Shown here: piece by piece, positions 14,961 through 22,423 of the stretch
Layout: the number at the start of each line of letters is the position of its first letter
Numbering within the stretch: position 1 is the stretch's first letter
Source of the DNA: Actinomadura livida
Lineage (GTDB): Bacteria > Actinomycetota > Actinomycetes > Streptosporangiales > Streptosporangiaceae
Direction of reading: 5' to 3'
NCBI RefSeq assembly: GCF_014648675.1
Contig: NZ_BMRO01000011.1
Span: forward strand, 1-64,000
Length of the DNA stretch: 64,000 nucleotides
Notes under the pieces: generated by a model
Databases searched by the model: none
What the model saw: the letters and a program-made list of their open reading frames with translations, nothing else
What the model was told of the DNA's origin: nothing
Position numbers and translations under genes: made by a program

Positions 14961-16204
14961 GGATCGCCTACGTCGTCAACCAGTACCCGCCGAACGTCAC
15001 CACGGGGCTCGGCAGGTACGCCGAGATGATCACGCCGTACCTGGCCCGCGAGCACCGGCTGGCCGTGTGCACGCTGAACGACGGCCGCCTCCCGGTGCGC
15101 GACGCGAGCGGGACGGTCGCCGTGTACCGGCCGCGCGGCCGCGTCCTCGGCGCGATCGGCCGCCGCCGGCGCCTCAACCGGACCCGCAGGGTCGAGTTCC
15201 TGCTGCTCGCCCTGAACGTCGTGGTGAGCAACTGGCGGTACTTCCTGCGGCTGCGGCGCCTCGGCCGGGACGAGCGGCCCGACCTGGTCGCCGTCCACGA
15301 CACAACGAACTTCCTGTGCGGCCTGCTCTGCCACTACGCGCTGCGGCTGCCGGTCGTGCTGCACGTCCACACCACCGAGTACGGCGTCGCTCCGCAGCGG
15401 ACCATCGCCGACCCGCTGCACGCGTTCGCGGCGGTCGAGCGGTGGCTTGCGCGTGTCGCGCGGCGCGTCGTCGCCCCCACCCCGGAGGTGCGGGACCAAC
15501 TGGTCGCCGCAGGCTGGGACCGGACCCCGATCGACGTCGTCCCCCTGGGCGGAACGTTCGAGCGGATCCTGGCCGACCCCGGGTTCGACCGGGAGGGACT
15601 CCGCCGCGGCGCCGCCGCCCTGCGCTCGCGCCTCGGCATCGCGCCGGAGGACCCGGTGCTGCTGTTCGTGGGACGGCTCGAACGGCAGAAGGGGATCTAC
15701 GAGCTGCTCGAAGCGATGCGGAGCATCCGCAAGGACGTCCCCCGGGTCCGGCTGGTGGTCGTCGGCGACGGGGACACGGCGGGCGTCGCGCGCATCGTCG
15801 CCGAGACCGGGCTGGACGGGCACGTCCGCACCTCCGGCGGGTTCGTCGGCGGGCGGGCGCTGCTGGAGTACTACGAGATGGCCGACGCGTGCGTGTTCCC
15901 CTCGCTCTTCGAGCCGTTCGGCCTGGTCGCGACCGAGGCGATGGCGCTGGCGAGGCCGGCGGTCCTCGGCGCCGGGTTCTCCCGCGTGTTCCTCGGCGAC
16001 GCGGACGCCCCCGCGGCGCGCTTCATCTGCGGCACCGGCCCGGACGCCATCGCCGAGGCAGTGACCGGCGTCCTGACCGACCCGGCCGCGCGGGCCGGCC
16101 TCGCCCGGCACGGGGAACGGCTCGTCCGGGACCGGCTGAGCTGGGCCAGGACCGCCGAAGAGACCCTCTCCGTCTACCGCGCGGCGCTGGAGGCCCGGCC
16201 ATGA
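14957..16204 (+). CDS. Family 4 glycosyltransferase (GT-B)
   Basis: A 415-residue GT4 retaining glycosyltransferase. N-lobe: YVVNQYPPNVTTGLGRYAEMI, the family 'P-P-x-x-G-G-x-x-x' entry. Linker: LPVVLHVHTTEYGV, with HTTE of the glycosyltransferase 4-like N-domain. C-lobe: ILLFVGRLERQKGIYELLEAM type and the donor-binding E-x7-E element in FPSLFEPFGLVATEAMALARPAV. It uses an NDP-sugar, probably the one made by the adjacent nucleotidyltransferase, on a lipid-linked acceptor at the cytoplasmic face. No signal peptide. GTG start overlapping the flippase stop; the stop overlaps the following ATG. Confidence 0.88.
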   Translation: MRIAYVVNQYPPNVTTGLGRYAEMITPYLAREHRLAVCTLNDGRLPVRDASGTVAVYRPRGRVLGAIGRRRRLNRTRRVEFLLLALNVVVSNWRYFLRLRRLGRDERPDLVAVHDTTNFLCGLLCHYALRLPVVLHVHTTEYGVAPQRTIADPLHAFAAVERWLARVARRVVAPTPEVRDQLVAAGWDRTPIDVVPLGGTFERILADPGFDREGLRRGAAALRSRLGIAPEDPVLLFVGRLERQKGIYELLEAMRSIRKDVPRVRLVVVGDGDTAGVARIVAETGLDGHVRTSGGFVGGRALLEYYEMADACVFPSLFEPFGLVATEAMALARPAVLGAGFSRVFLGDADAPAARFICGTGPDAIAEAVTGVLTDPAARAGLARHGERLVRDRLSWARTAEETLSVYRAALEARP

Positions 16205-17181
16205 CGACCGTCTCCCTGATCGTCCCCTGCTACAACGCGGCGAAGACGCTGCGCATGTGCCTGGAGGCGGTGCTGGCCCAGACGCGCCGCCCGGACGAGA
16301 TCGTCGTGGTCGACGACGCCAGCGCCGACGACTCCGCCGCGATCGCCGCCGCGCACGGCTGCCGCGTCGTGCGGCTGCCCGAGAACCGCGGGGTGTCGGC
16401 CGCGCGGAACGCCGGCGTCGCCGCCACCACCGGGGACGTCGTCTTCTTCCTCGACTCCGATGTGGCGCTGCGCCCCGACGCGGTGGAGAACGCGCTGCGC
16501 GTCCTGGACGACGACCCGGAATGCGGGTGCGTCCAGGGCGTCTACGAGCCCGAGCCCCTCATCGACGACGGGCCCGCCGAGTGGTACCGCATCCTGCACG
16601 CCGCGTACTGGCGGCGCCGCCACCTCGGCGAAGTCACCGGCGTCGTGTTCGCGCTGGCCGCCATCCGCCGCGACGTGCTGGACGCCGTGGGCGGGTTCGA
16701 CGAGTCGCTTCGCGACTGCGAGGACGTCGAGTACGGCGGCCGCCTCGCGGGCAGGTGCCGCGTCGTCCTCACCGACGCCGTCCGCGGGCACCACGACGAC
16801 GCGAGCCGCCTCCTGCCGATCCTCGCCGAGCAGTGGCGCCGGGCCGTCCCGCTGATCCCGCTCGCGCTCACCGCGTCCAGGCGCGGCGGCGGCCAGCCGG
16901 AGCACGCCAACCGCCCGGCCGGCATCCTCGCCTGCGCCCTCGCGATGGGCACCCTCCCGGCTGCCCTCCTGCACCCGGCGTTCCTCGCCCTGCCCCTCAC
17001 CCTCCTGGCCTGCTTCGCCGCCGCCGATCCCGGGCTGCTGCGCTACGTGCACCGCCACCGGGGCCCCGCGTTCACCGCCTACTTCATGACGGTGCACCTC
17101 GCGGTCCACATGATCCTGGTCTCGGGCCTCGCCGCAGGCTCCCTCCGCGCCCTACCCGGCCTCCGCCGCCACTCCCGCTGA
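16201..17181 (+). CDS. Family 2 glycosyltransferase with C-terminal membrane segments
   Basis: A 326-residue GT2 enzyme. VSLIVPCYNAAKTLRMCLEAVLAQTRRPDEIVVVDDASADDS is the classical GT2 start, then RLPENRGVSAARNAGVAATTGDVVFFLDSDVAL (DxD), and GGFDESLRDCEDVEYGGRLAGRCRV (acceptor ED motif). Two or three hydrophobic segments from about 245 onward anchor it in the membrane. Last gene of the eight-gene operon; ATGA overlap with the GT4 gene. It converges on the radical-SAM gene with 20 bases between stops, too little for a long terminator, so transcription may read into the antisense of that gene. Confidence 0.87.
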   Translation: MTTVSLIVPCYNAAKTLRMCLEAVLAQTRRPDEIVVVDDASADDSAAIAAAHGCRVVRLPENRGVSAARNAGVAATTGDVVFFLDSDVALRPDAVENALRVLDDDPECGCVQGVYEPEPLIDDGPAEWYRILHAAYWRRRHLGEVTGVVFALAAIRRDVLDAVGGFDESLRDCEDVEYGGRLAGRCRVVLTDAVRGHHDDASRLLPILAEQWRRAVPLIPLALTASRRGGGQPEHANRPAGILACALAMGTLPAALLHPAFLALPLTLLACFAAADPGLLRYVHRHRGPAFTAYFMTVHLAVHMILVSGLAAGSLRALPGLRRHSR

Positions 17182-17201
17182 CGTTCGCCCGCGACCTGGG
17201 C

Positions 17202-18161
17202 TCAATCGCCCCTAGGTGCCCCTTCGTCGGCCAGGGCCATCCCCATCGCGCGGCTGCGCGCGTCCAGGCGCTTCAGCCCCAGCCGCTCGGCGAGGTCCAC
17301 CGCCCGCAGGTACTCCTCCCGCCCCGGAACCCGTCCGATCTCGGCGTACCGGCCGCGCTCGCCGGCCCCGCCGACCAGCCCCGCGGGCGTGTACTGGGCC
17401 ATGAGGTTCACGTAGGTGTCGGAGCCGAGCTCCCGCGCGATCCAGCGCAGGACCTCGGCGGTCTCCTCGTCCATGCCGGGCATCACCAGGTGCCGGACGA
17501 GCAGCCCGCGGCGCGCCAGCCCGGACTCGTCGAGAACCAGCGGGCCGACCTGCCGGTGCATCTCCAGGATCGCCGAGCGGGCCACCCGGGGGTAGTCGGG
17601 ACGCCGGAGGTAGCGGCGCGCATGCCCGGACCCGGCGACCTTGAGGTCCGGCAGGTAGACGTCGACGACCCCGTCCAGCAGCGCGAGGCTTTCGGTGCCC
17701 TCGTAGCCGCTGCTGTTGTAGACGATCGGCACCTCCAGCCCACCGGACACGGCGACCGGCAGCGCCGCGAGGATCTGCGGGACGACGTGCTCGGGCGTGA
17801 GCAGGTTGATGTTGTGGCAGCCGCGGGCCTGCAGCTCCAGCATCATCTCCGCCATCCGCCGCTCCGTCACCCGCTCACCCTGGACGATCCAGGAGACGTC
17901 GTGGTTCTGGCAGAACACGCAGCGCAGGCTGCAACCGGAGAAGAAGATCGTGCCGGAGCCGCGGCGGCCGCGGATGCAGTCCTCCTCGCCGAAGTGCGGG
18001 AAGTGCGCGGCGACCACGGCGTCCCGCCCGATCCCGCACAGGCCGGTCTCGTCGGCCGCGCGGTCCGCCCGGCACAGCCGCGGGCACACCCGGCACAGCT
18101 CGGGACCGAGCAGGCGGCGGGAGACCTCGGCGCGCCGGACGAGCCCGGGGACGTCGAGCAC
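17202..18161 (-). CDS. Radical-SAM protein, PflA-like family
   Basis: A 319-residue radical SAM enzyme. The 4Fe-4S motif is GCSLRCVFCQNHDVS (CxxxCxxC), preceded by an extra cysteine-rich N-terminal segment CRVCPRLCRADRAADETGLCGIG. It is followed by LQARGCHNINLLTPEHVVPQIL and YNSSGYEGTESLALLDGVVDVYLPDLKVAG, which match the PflA-homologue family (COG1313-type) whose target is mostly unknown. It may activate a glycyl-radical enzyme or modify another substrate; no such partner is in the window. GTG/ATG start near 18161. The intergenic space to the next upstream gene is short. It is transcribed toward the glycan operon but not part of it. Confidence 0.8.
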   Translation of the reverse strand: MLDVPGLVRRAEVSRRLLGPELCRVCPRLCRADRAADETGLCGIGRDAVVAAHFPHFGEEDCIRGRRGSGTIFFSGCSLRCVFCQNHDVSWIVQGERVTERRMAEMMLELQARGCHNINLLTPEHVVPQILAALPVAVSGGLEVPIVYNSSGYEGTESLALLDGVVDVYLPDLKVAGSGHARRYLRRPDYPRVARSAILEMHRQVGPLVLDESGLARRGLLVRHLVMPGMDEETAEVLRWIARELGSDTYVNLMAQYTPAGLVGGAGERGRYAEIGRVPGREEYLRAVDLAERLGLKRLDARSRAMGMALADEGAPRGD

Positions 18162-18205
18162 GGTGCCTCCTCCGCGTCGGCCTTGCGAGCCGCCGGGTCA
18201 CGCCG

Positions 18206-18580
18206 CTACGGGGATCCGGCCGTCAGGACGTCCAGCGCCTCGCGGGCCGCTTCGACCACCCGCCGCCATTCGGGCATCGCGATCACCGACGCGTCGTCGG
18301 CGCCGGGCGGCAGCGCCTCCAGCAAGGGCGTGAGAACGCGGTCCAGCGCCACGATCGCACGCGCCTCCTCCTCGCTCGTCAGCACCGTCCCCACATAGTC
18401 ATGCGGTGACTCGGCGACTCCGGTGTCGTCGTAGAGCGTGCTGATGTTGGCGTCGAGGTCCTCGATGAGCCGGGGGTCGGATCCGCGTTCCTCGACCCAC
18501 ATCTTCCGCTGGTAGCCGGGGTCGGACAGGACGCGCACGGCATCAATGACGCTTCCGCGTATTCCCGAGTAGTCGCTCAT
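18206..18580 (-). CDS. SCO4402-family protein, probable immunity protein
   Basis: A 124-residue acidic protein: MSDYSGIRGSVIDAVRVLSDP, then YQRKMWVEERG, ANISTLYDDTGV and VLTSEEEARAIVALDRVLTPLLE. This pattern (VIEAVRALSDPEYQ..., YDD, L-x-S-x-E-E-A-x-A-x-x-x-L) is that of the SCO4402 family, small proteins often encoded beside polymorphic toxins and DUF-rich WXG loci. It follows the toxin gene on the same strand with about 34 bp between them, so it is the natural candidate for the cognate immunity protein, which would bind the toxin in the producing cell. Function inferred from family and position. Confidence 0.72.
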   Translation of the reverse strand: MSDYSGIRGSVIDAVRVLSDPGYQRKMWVEERGSDPRLIEDLDANISTLYDDTGVAESPHDYVGTVLTSEEEARAIVALDRVLTPLLEALPPGADDASVIAMPEWRRVVEAAREALDVLTAGSP

Positions 18581-18614
18581 CGGACGTCACTCCGGGGAAA
18601 AGGGGTGTGCCGGC

Positions 18615-19547
18615 TCATGGATGACTCCAACCGCTCCACTTCAGCCACTCGTCCAGCGGGATATGGGCTTCAGGCGTCTTGGTCGGTTTCGGCGCCTTGA
18701 TAGGGTTCCCGTACCGGTCCAGGATTTTGCCGTTCGAGTTTATCACGACATGATCGACGCGCTGGCTCGGCCAGGGGCTGTTGGGATCGCCCTTGTCAAT
18801 GCGGATTCCATTGTTGGGGTTATTGGGGTCCCGCCACCGCCAGCCCGGCTTGCTGGGATCCTTGAGCGCCTTCTTGTTCGCCTGCCCGGGGCCCCACTCC
18901 TTCGGCACCTTGTCCTGTGCCTTTTGCGGGGGCTTCCCGTTGGCCCACGGATTCGTCTTTGACGGCTTCTTGTCCTTTTTTCCCTTGAACAGCCCCTTGA
19001 ACCAGGAGTACGCGGCGGCGATCGCGGCGGCGGCCTTCTTGAAAAGCCAGACGATACCCCGCCAGATCCATTTGACCAGCCAGCCGAGCAGCCGCAGGAT
19101 GTAACGGCCCAGAAACCGGAGCAGCCACAGGACGGCCACTCCGATCACGCACCAGATCCCGCCCGACATGCTCGCCCGGCGGCGCACCTCAAGGATCTTG
19201 CCGTAGGTCGCGGCGGCGGCCTCGGCGATGGCGGTCTTGGCCCCGAGCACCGCCTGCGCCATCGCCCGGACCCCGTCGGCGATCGCGTCGAGCGCACCGC
19301 ACACCGTGTCTACGTGCTGTTCGAACGTCTCCCAGAGCCGCCCGAACGCGTCGATCGAGGCGCCCTGGTTCTCGCCGCCCACCCGACGGGAGACCGCCGA
19401 ACCGTCACCCTTCAGGCCGCGCATCTCACCCGCCAGAGAGCGCCACTGCTCGCCGAGTTCGCCGAGCCGGTCCTCGTCCGCTTGCGGCCACCGCCCGCCC
19501 GCCTTTTCCACGAGCCCCGCCAGTACGGGCGGTAACGTCAGGGTCAT
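18615..19547 (-). CDS. WXG-type polymorphic toxin with C-terminal toxin domain
   Basis: A 310-residue modular protein. Residues 1-120 form a helical WXG100/LXG-like region (LGELGEQWRSLAGEMRGL, ALDAIADGVRAMAQAVLG). Residues about 128-185 form strongly hydrophobic helices (VIGVAVLWLLRFLGRYILRL) ending in a lysine-rich stretch FKGKKDKKPSK. Residues about 205-310 form a separate C-terminal domain with the motifs GWRWRDPNNPNNGIRIDKG, SPWPSQRVDHVVINSNGK and ILDRYGNPI, followed by EAHIPLDEWLKW. The last block resembles C-terminal toxin domains of polymorphic toxins (possibly Ntox17-type, uncertain), with Asp/Arg/His residues suited to an RNase. The ATG overlaps the stop of the WXG100 gene (19544-19547), and an immunity candidate follows. 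Export would need a type VII-like system not present here. Confidence 0.75.
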   Translation of the reverse strand: MTLTLPPVLAGLVEKAGGRWPQADEDRLGELGEQWRSLAGEMRGLKGDGSAVSRRVGGENQGASIDAFGRLWETFEQHVDTVCGALDAIADGVRAMAQAVLGAKTAIAEAAAATYGKILEVRRRASMSGGIWCVIGVAVLWLLRFLGRYILRLLGWLVKWIWRGIVWLFKKAAAAIAAAYSWFKGLFKGKKDKKPSKTNPWANGKPPQKAQDKVPKEWGPGQANKKALKDPSKPGWRWRDPNNPNNGIRIDKGDPNSPWPSQRVDHVVINSNGKILDRYGNPIKAPKPTKTPEAHIPLDEWLKWSGWSHP

Positions 19548-19876
19548 GGGCGCCCGAGTCTCTGCTGGATACCGTGAATCTGCTCGCGGGTCGCATCATC
19601 GGCGGCCGCGATATTGTCGGCGCTCACCCCGAGGTTGACGCCGACGGTGTCGAACGCCTCCGCCAGGCCGCCGAGCAGTTCGCCCAGTCGCGCCGTCACT
19701 TCCAGATAGCCGCCCTCGAAGACGGACCCTTCCTCATCCGAGCCCCATATCGCCGAAGACCCTGCCACCTGCGATTTCAACGATTCCTGCCGGCCGTCGA
19801 GCCGGGCGCCGAGTTGTTGCATCGACGTTCCCGCCGAGCGGAGTCCCGGAACGTTCACGCTGAACTCATCGGACAT
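19544..19876 (-). CDS. WXG100-like small secreted partner protein
   Basis: A 110-residue helical-hairpin protein: VNVPGLRSAGTSMQQLGARLDGRQESLKSQVAGSSAIWGSDEEGSVFEGGYLEVTARLGELLGGLAEAFDTVGVNL. The turn has IWGSDEEG rather than a strict W-x-G, and the flanking amphipathic helices fit an ESAT-6/WXG100 fold. Such proteins form a heterodimer with the N-terminal domain of the following toxin and direct it to a type VII (ESX-like) exporter. Overlaps the toxin start by four bases. It is divergent from the YbaB-like gene, with about 50 bp that must contain both promoters. Confidence 0.75.
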   Translation of the reverse strand: MSDEFSVNVPGLRSAGTSMQQLGARLDGRQESLKSQVAGSSAIWGSDEEGSVFEGGYLEVTARLGELLGGLAEAFDTVGVNLGVSADNIAAADDATREQIHGIQQRLGRP

Positions 19877-19925
19877 GGCATCATGTTAGCCGCGAGGTCA
19901 ATAGCGGTAGAAGGCAGGAGTCAAG

Positions 19926-20327
19926 ATGGACCTCGAGCCCCCATATAAGTCCAGGCGGGAACGTGTTCTGGCCGAACCGGATGGGAATGCGACTCCCGCC
20001 GTCGCCCCGGCCGCACTGCGCGCCGAAGGGCGGTCACGGGACGGCCTGATCAGGGTCACGGTCAGCCATGAGGGCCGAATCGATGAGCTGTCCATCGACC
20101 CCCAGGCGCTGCGGGCGGGCCCGCGGCGCGACGCGGCCGGACTCGCCGAGGAGATAAAGCACGCGGTCAATGCCGCGATCGACCGCCTGCACGAGCGGAT
20201 CCGGGAGGACACCGAAGGAATCTTCGGCGGCGACCTGAACCTCCACAAGACCGCGGAGCGCTTCGAGGCCACATTGGAGCGGCTGACAAGCGACATCGCC
20301 GAAGCCCACCGCAAGTTCCAGCCCTGA
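19926..20327 (+). CDS. YbaB/EbfC-like protein
   Basis: A 133-residue protein. LIRVTVSHEGRIDELSIDPQALR is the beta-sheet core of the YbaB/EbfC nucleoid-associated family, followed by two long helices (LAEEIKHAVNAAIDRLHERI, ATLERLTSDIAEAHRKF). In actinobacteria this branch is common in WXG100/ESX-associated loci (EspG/YbaB-like) as well as near dnaX; here the neighbours are the WXG100 protein and toxin, so it probably belongs to that secretion or regulatory set. Starts with an ATG 49 bases from the divergent WXG100 start. Ends 6 bases before the stop of the convergent esterase pseudogene. Confidence 0.7.
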   Translation: MDLEPPYKSRRERVLAEPDGNATPAVAPAALRAEGRSRDGLIRVTVSHEGRIDELSIDPQALRAGPRRDAAGLAEEIKHAVNAAIDRLHERIREDTEGIFGGDLNLHKTAERFEATLERLTSDIAEAHRKFQP

Positions 20328-20333
20328 CGACGG

Positions 20334-21189
20334 TCACGCCGCGGGGCGGTCGGCGCGGTAGAGACGGATCAATGCCCGGGATATGGCGGCGGGCCAGATT
20401 GTCGCGTGCTGCTCGTCGGGGAGCACTTCCGTGTGGACGTCGACGTCCGGGTGAGTCCGTAGGCGGGCCGTGAAGGTGCTCAGGTCGGCCACCATGTCGA
20501 GGCCGGAGAAATCCTCGCGCATCTCGGCGGGCATGATCGGCCAGCCCCGGTCAGGGCTGTCCTCCCGCTCGCCGACGGCGAGGTAGACGTCGCAGGCGCC
20601 GCGGTCGGTGACGGGGGCGCGGAGGTCGTCCAGGAGCAGGTGGTCGTCCCACCAGAGGGACGGGCTCACCGCCAGGAACCTGCGGAACCCCTCGGGGCGG
20701 CGCAGCAGGGTCCAGCAGGTCATCAGGCCGCCGAGGGAGAAACCTCCGAGTCCCCGGTCGGCGGGGTCCAGAGGGTGGACGGACTCCACGTGCGGCGCGA
20801 TCACCTTGCGGATCAGGTCGGGCATCGCGCCGGCGCCGCCCGTCCCGTAGGCGGGTTTCGTGCGGAGGTATGGGGAGGCGGCGTCGGTGGGCGTCAGGTC
20901 ACGGGCGCGCTGGGCGACCAGGCGTCCGGGGTCGTCGGTGTCGGGGGAGATGCCGACGACGGCGACCGGCCGCAACTGCCCCAGGGAGAACCAGCGTGTC
21001 GTCCGCGCGATCTGCGCAGCGACCACGAAGGTCAGGAAGCCGTCGAGCAGGTACAGGAAACGGGCCTTCCTCCGCGGACGGCGGCAGCGCCACCGAGACC
21101 CGCCACCGGTCGGTGGGCCCCGGGCCCGCCACCAGCGAGTACCGCACCGCATCCGGCAGTGTCGCGGGCTTCGCCGCCCAGGTCGCCAT
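20334..21189 (-). pseudogene. Frameshifted alpha/beta-hydrolase (IroE/Fes-like esterase)
   Basis: The N-terminal frame starts at ATG 21187-21189 (MATWAAKPATLPDAVRYSLV) and reads VSVALPPSAEEGPFPV, then loses homology. The +1-shifted frame continues at once with LYLLDGFLTFVVAAQIART, VAVVGISPD, the nucleophile elbow LGGFSLGGLMTCWTLL and the catalytic-His region DEQHATIWPAAISRAL. Together they make a complete putative siderophore-esterase-like hydrolase of about 285 residues. The break is at about 21051-21060. A loss of 5 bases between repeated CCTGT units would restore FPVLYLLDG, the family's usual sequence, so a slipped-strand deletion is a simple explanation. A sequencing error cannot be excluded, since every catalytic motif is intact. 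Confidence 0.78.
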
Positions 21190-21214
21190 GCGGCGATTCT
21201 AGGAAGATCTCGAG

Positions 21215-21465
21215 TCAGGCTTCGGCGTCCTCGGGCAGGCTGCTCCTGCGTTTCGCCCCCGGCCCGCCGGCGAACGTGTCGAGCGACAACAAGCTGTTGG
21301 TGAACGTACTGAACGCGGGCTCGATTCCGAGCTCGGTTGCGCGCTGCCGCCCGCAGGCACGAAGGTCGCGCAACCGCTCGCAAGCATGATCAACTTTATG
21401 GCGCGGTAGGTCGCGCGCAGATGGGCGACCGGTTTCCGTCTGCGCATTGTCGTGATGGCGCGGGG
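21215..21465 (-). pseudogene. 3' fragment of an unrecognised gene
   Basis: On the minus strand an open frame without a start runs to TGA at 21215-21217 and has good coding character: DLPRHKVDHACERLRDLRAC, then RQRATELGIEPAFSTFTN and an end SSLPEDAEA. It looks like the helical C-terminus of a larger cytoplasmic protein. I do not recognise the family. It lies between two frameshifted genes, directly after the stop of the DUF2397 remnant, so it is most likely residue from the same decayed block. Confidence 0.35.
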
Positions 21466-21475
21466 CCTGGCTCCT

Positions 21476-21960
21476 TCACCCATGCTCACCGCGGACGGGG
21501 GAGCGGCGCCGGTACTCGGCGACCAGCTGCGGCAGGGCCGCCAGATGGTCGGCGATGTCGGTGAGCGCCACCGACTGCAGGACGCCCCGGCGCCCGATCG
21601 CCTCCTCGTACAACGCGATGGCCTGCTCGGCCGCCTGCCCCGCCGCGGTGAGCTGGAACAGGAACCGCTTGCGGTGGAAGTCCTCGACGGTGGTGACGCG
21701 GCCGGTGTCGGCATCGGCCCGCAGGTTGCCCCACTCGACCAGCTCGTCCAGCGCCTGGGCGAGCCGCCCTCGTCGCCGTCGCGGCGAAGTTCGGCGGCCA
21801 CGCCCTCGGGACGCAGGTGGACGATGAACCGCTCCTTGGCCCGCCCGAAGGCCAGTAGCACCTCCCGGTAGAGCGCGGCGTTCGGCACACTGAGATGCGC
21901 GAACGGCTGCGGCCCGGCCGGCCCCGAGTCCGGATCCGTCACAGGACCATGGTCAGACAT
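21476..21960 (-). pseudogene. DUF2397 (Wadjet JetA-type) remnant, frameshifted and truncated
   Basis: The first frame from ATG 21960 reads QPFAHLSVPNAALYREVLLAFGRAKERFIVHLRPEGVAAELRRDGDEGG. After a one-base shift near 21763-21770 it continues LAQALDELVEWGNLRADADTGRVTTVEDFHRKRFLFQLTAAGQAAEQAI and then YEEAIGRRGVLQSVALTDIADHL, ending at TGA 21476-21478. This is the N-terminal third of a DUF2397/TIGR02677 protein, the JetA (MukF/kleisin-like) component of one Wadjet anti-plasmid type. Full proteins are about 500 residues; the rest and the JetB, C and D partners are missing. It is a dead relic of a defence system. Confidence 0.8.
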
Positions 21961-22423
21961 CGCCGCGCGGGACCGGGCCGGCTCCGCGATGACCGCGTCC
22001 CGCCCGTCCGGCTCCGGCCCCTCGTCAGGCTTCGGCGGTGTCGGGGAGGCCGCGGCGTTCCTGCTCGCCGGGCGGGCGACTCAAGAGCCGCCGCGGCCGA
22101 GGTGGATCACGGGGCCCCTGAGCCGGCTCACTGGCTCAGTGCGTCCGTACGGGGACGAGCCCACGGGGTGACCATTAGGTCATATGTACAGCCCACGCCG
22201 TACCTGCTGTCAATACGACGAAGGCGGTGGAAACGGTGATAACAGATAGAGCGCGCCTGACCATCTACAGTCCTTCGTTCCGTGTAAACCAGAAGGGGTC
22301 CGGAATTCCCGACACAGGATAGTGGTGGCCGATGCTCCGCGTGGGCAGAAGCACAATCTTGGTGGGCCTTGGTCAGGGTATTGACCATAGTGAGGCTTTG
22401 GTTAGATTTTCTGCGATTCTCTG
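21961..22423. other. Non-coding gap, 463 bp
   Basis: I see no supported gene. On the minus strand a short open run ends at about 22025 with GLPDTAEA and a stop, similar to the LPEDAEA end of the fragment at 21215, which may be a further relic. The right half (22190-22420) is AT-richer than its surroundings. It should hold the terminator of the AfsR-like gene ending at 22424 on the minus strand, but no clear hairpin was found. Confidence 0.5.

Noticed and set aside
21895..22239. Possible small plus-strand gene in the decayed region
   Set aside because: Arginine-rich composition, no ribosome-binding site and no recognisable motif; it overlaps the DUF2397 remnant start on the other strand.
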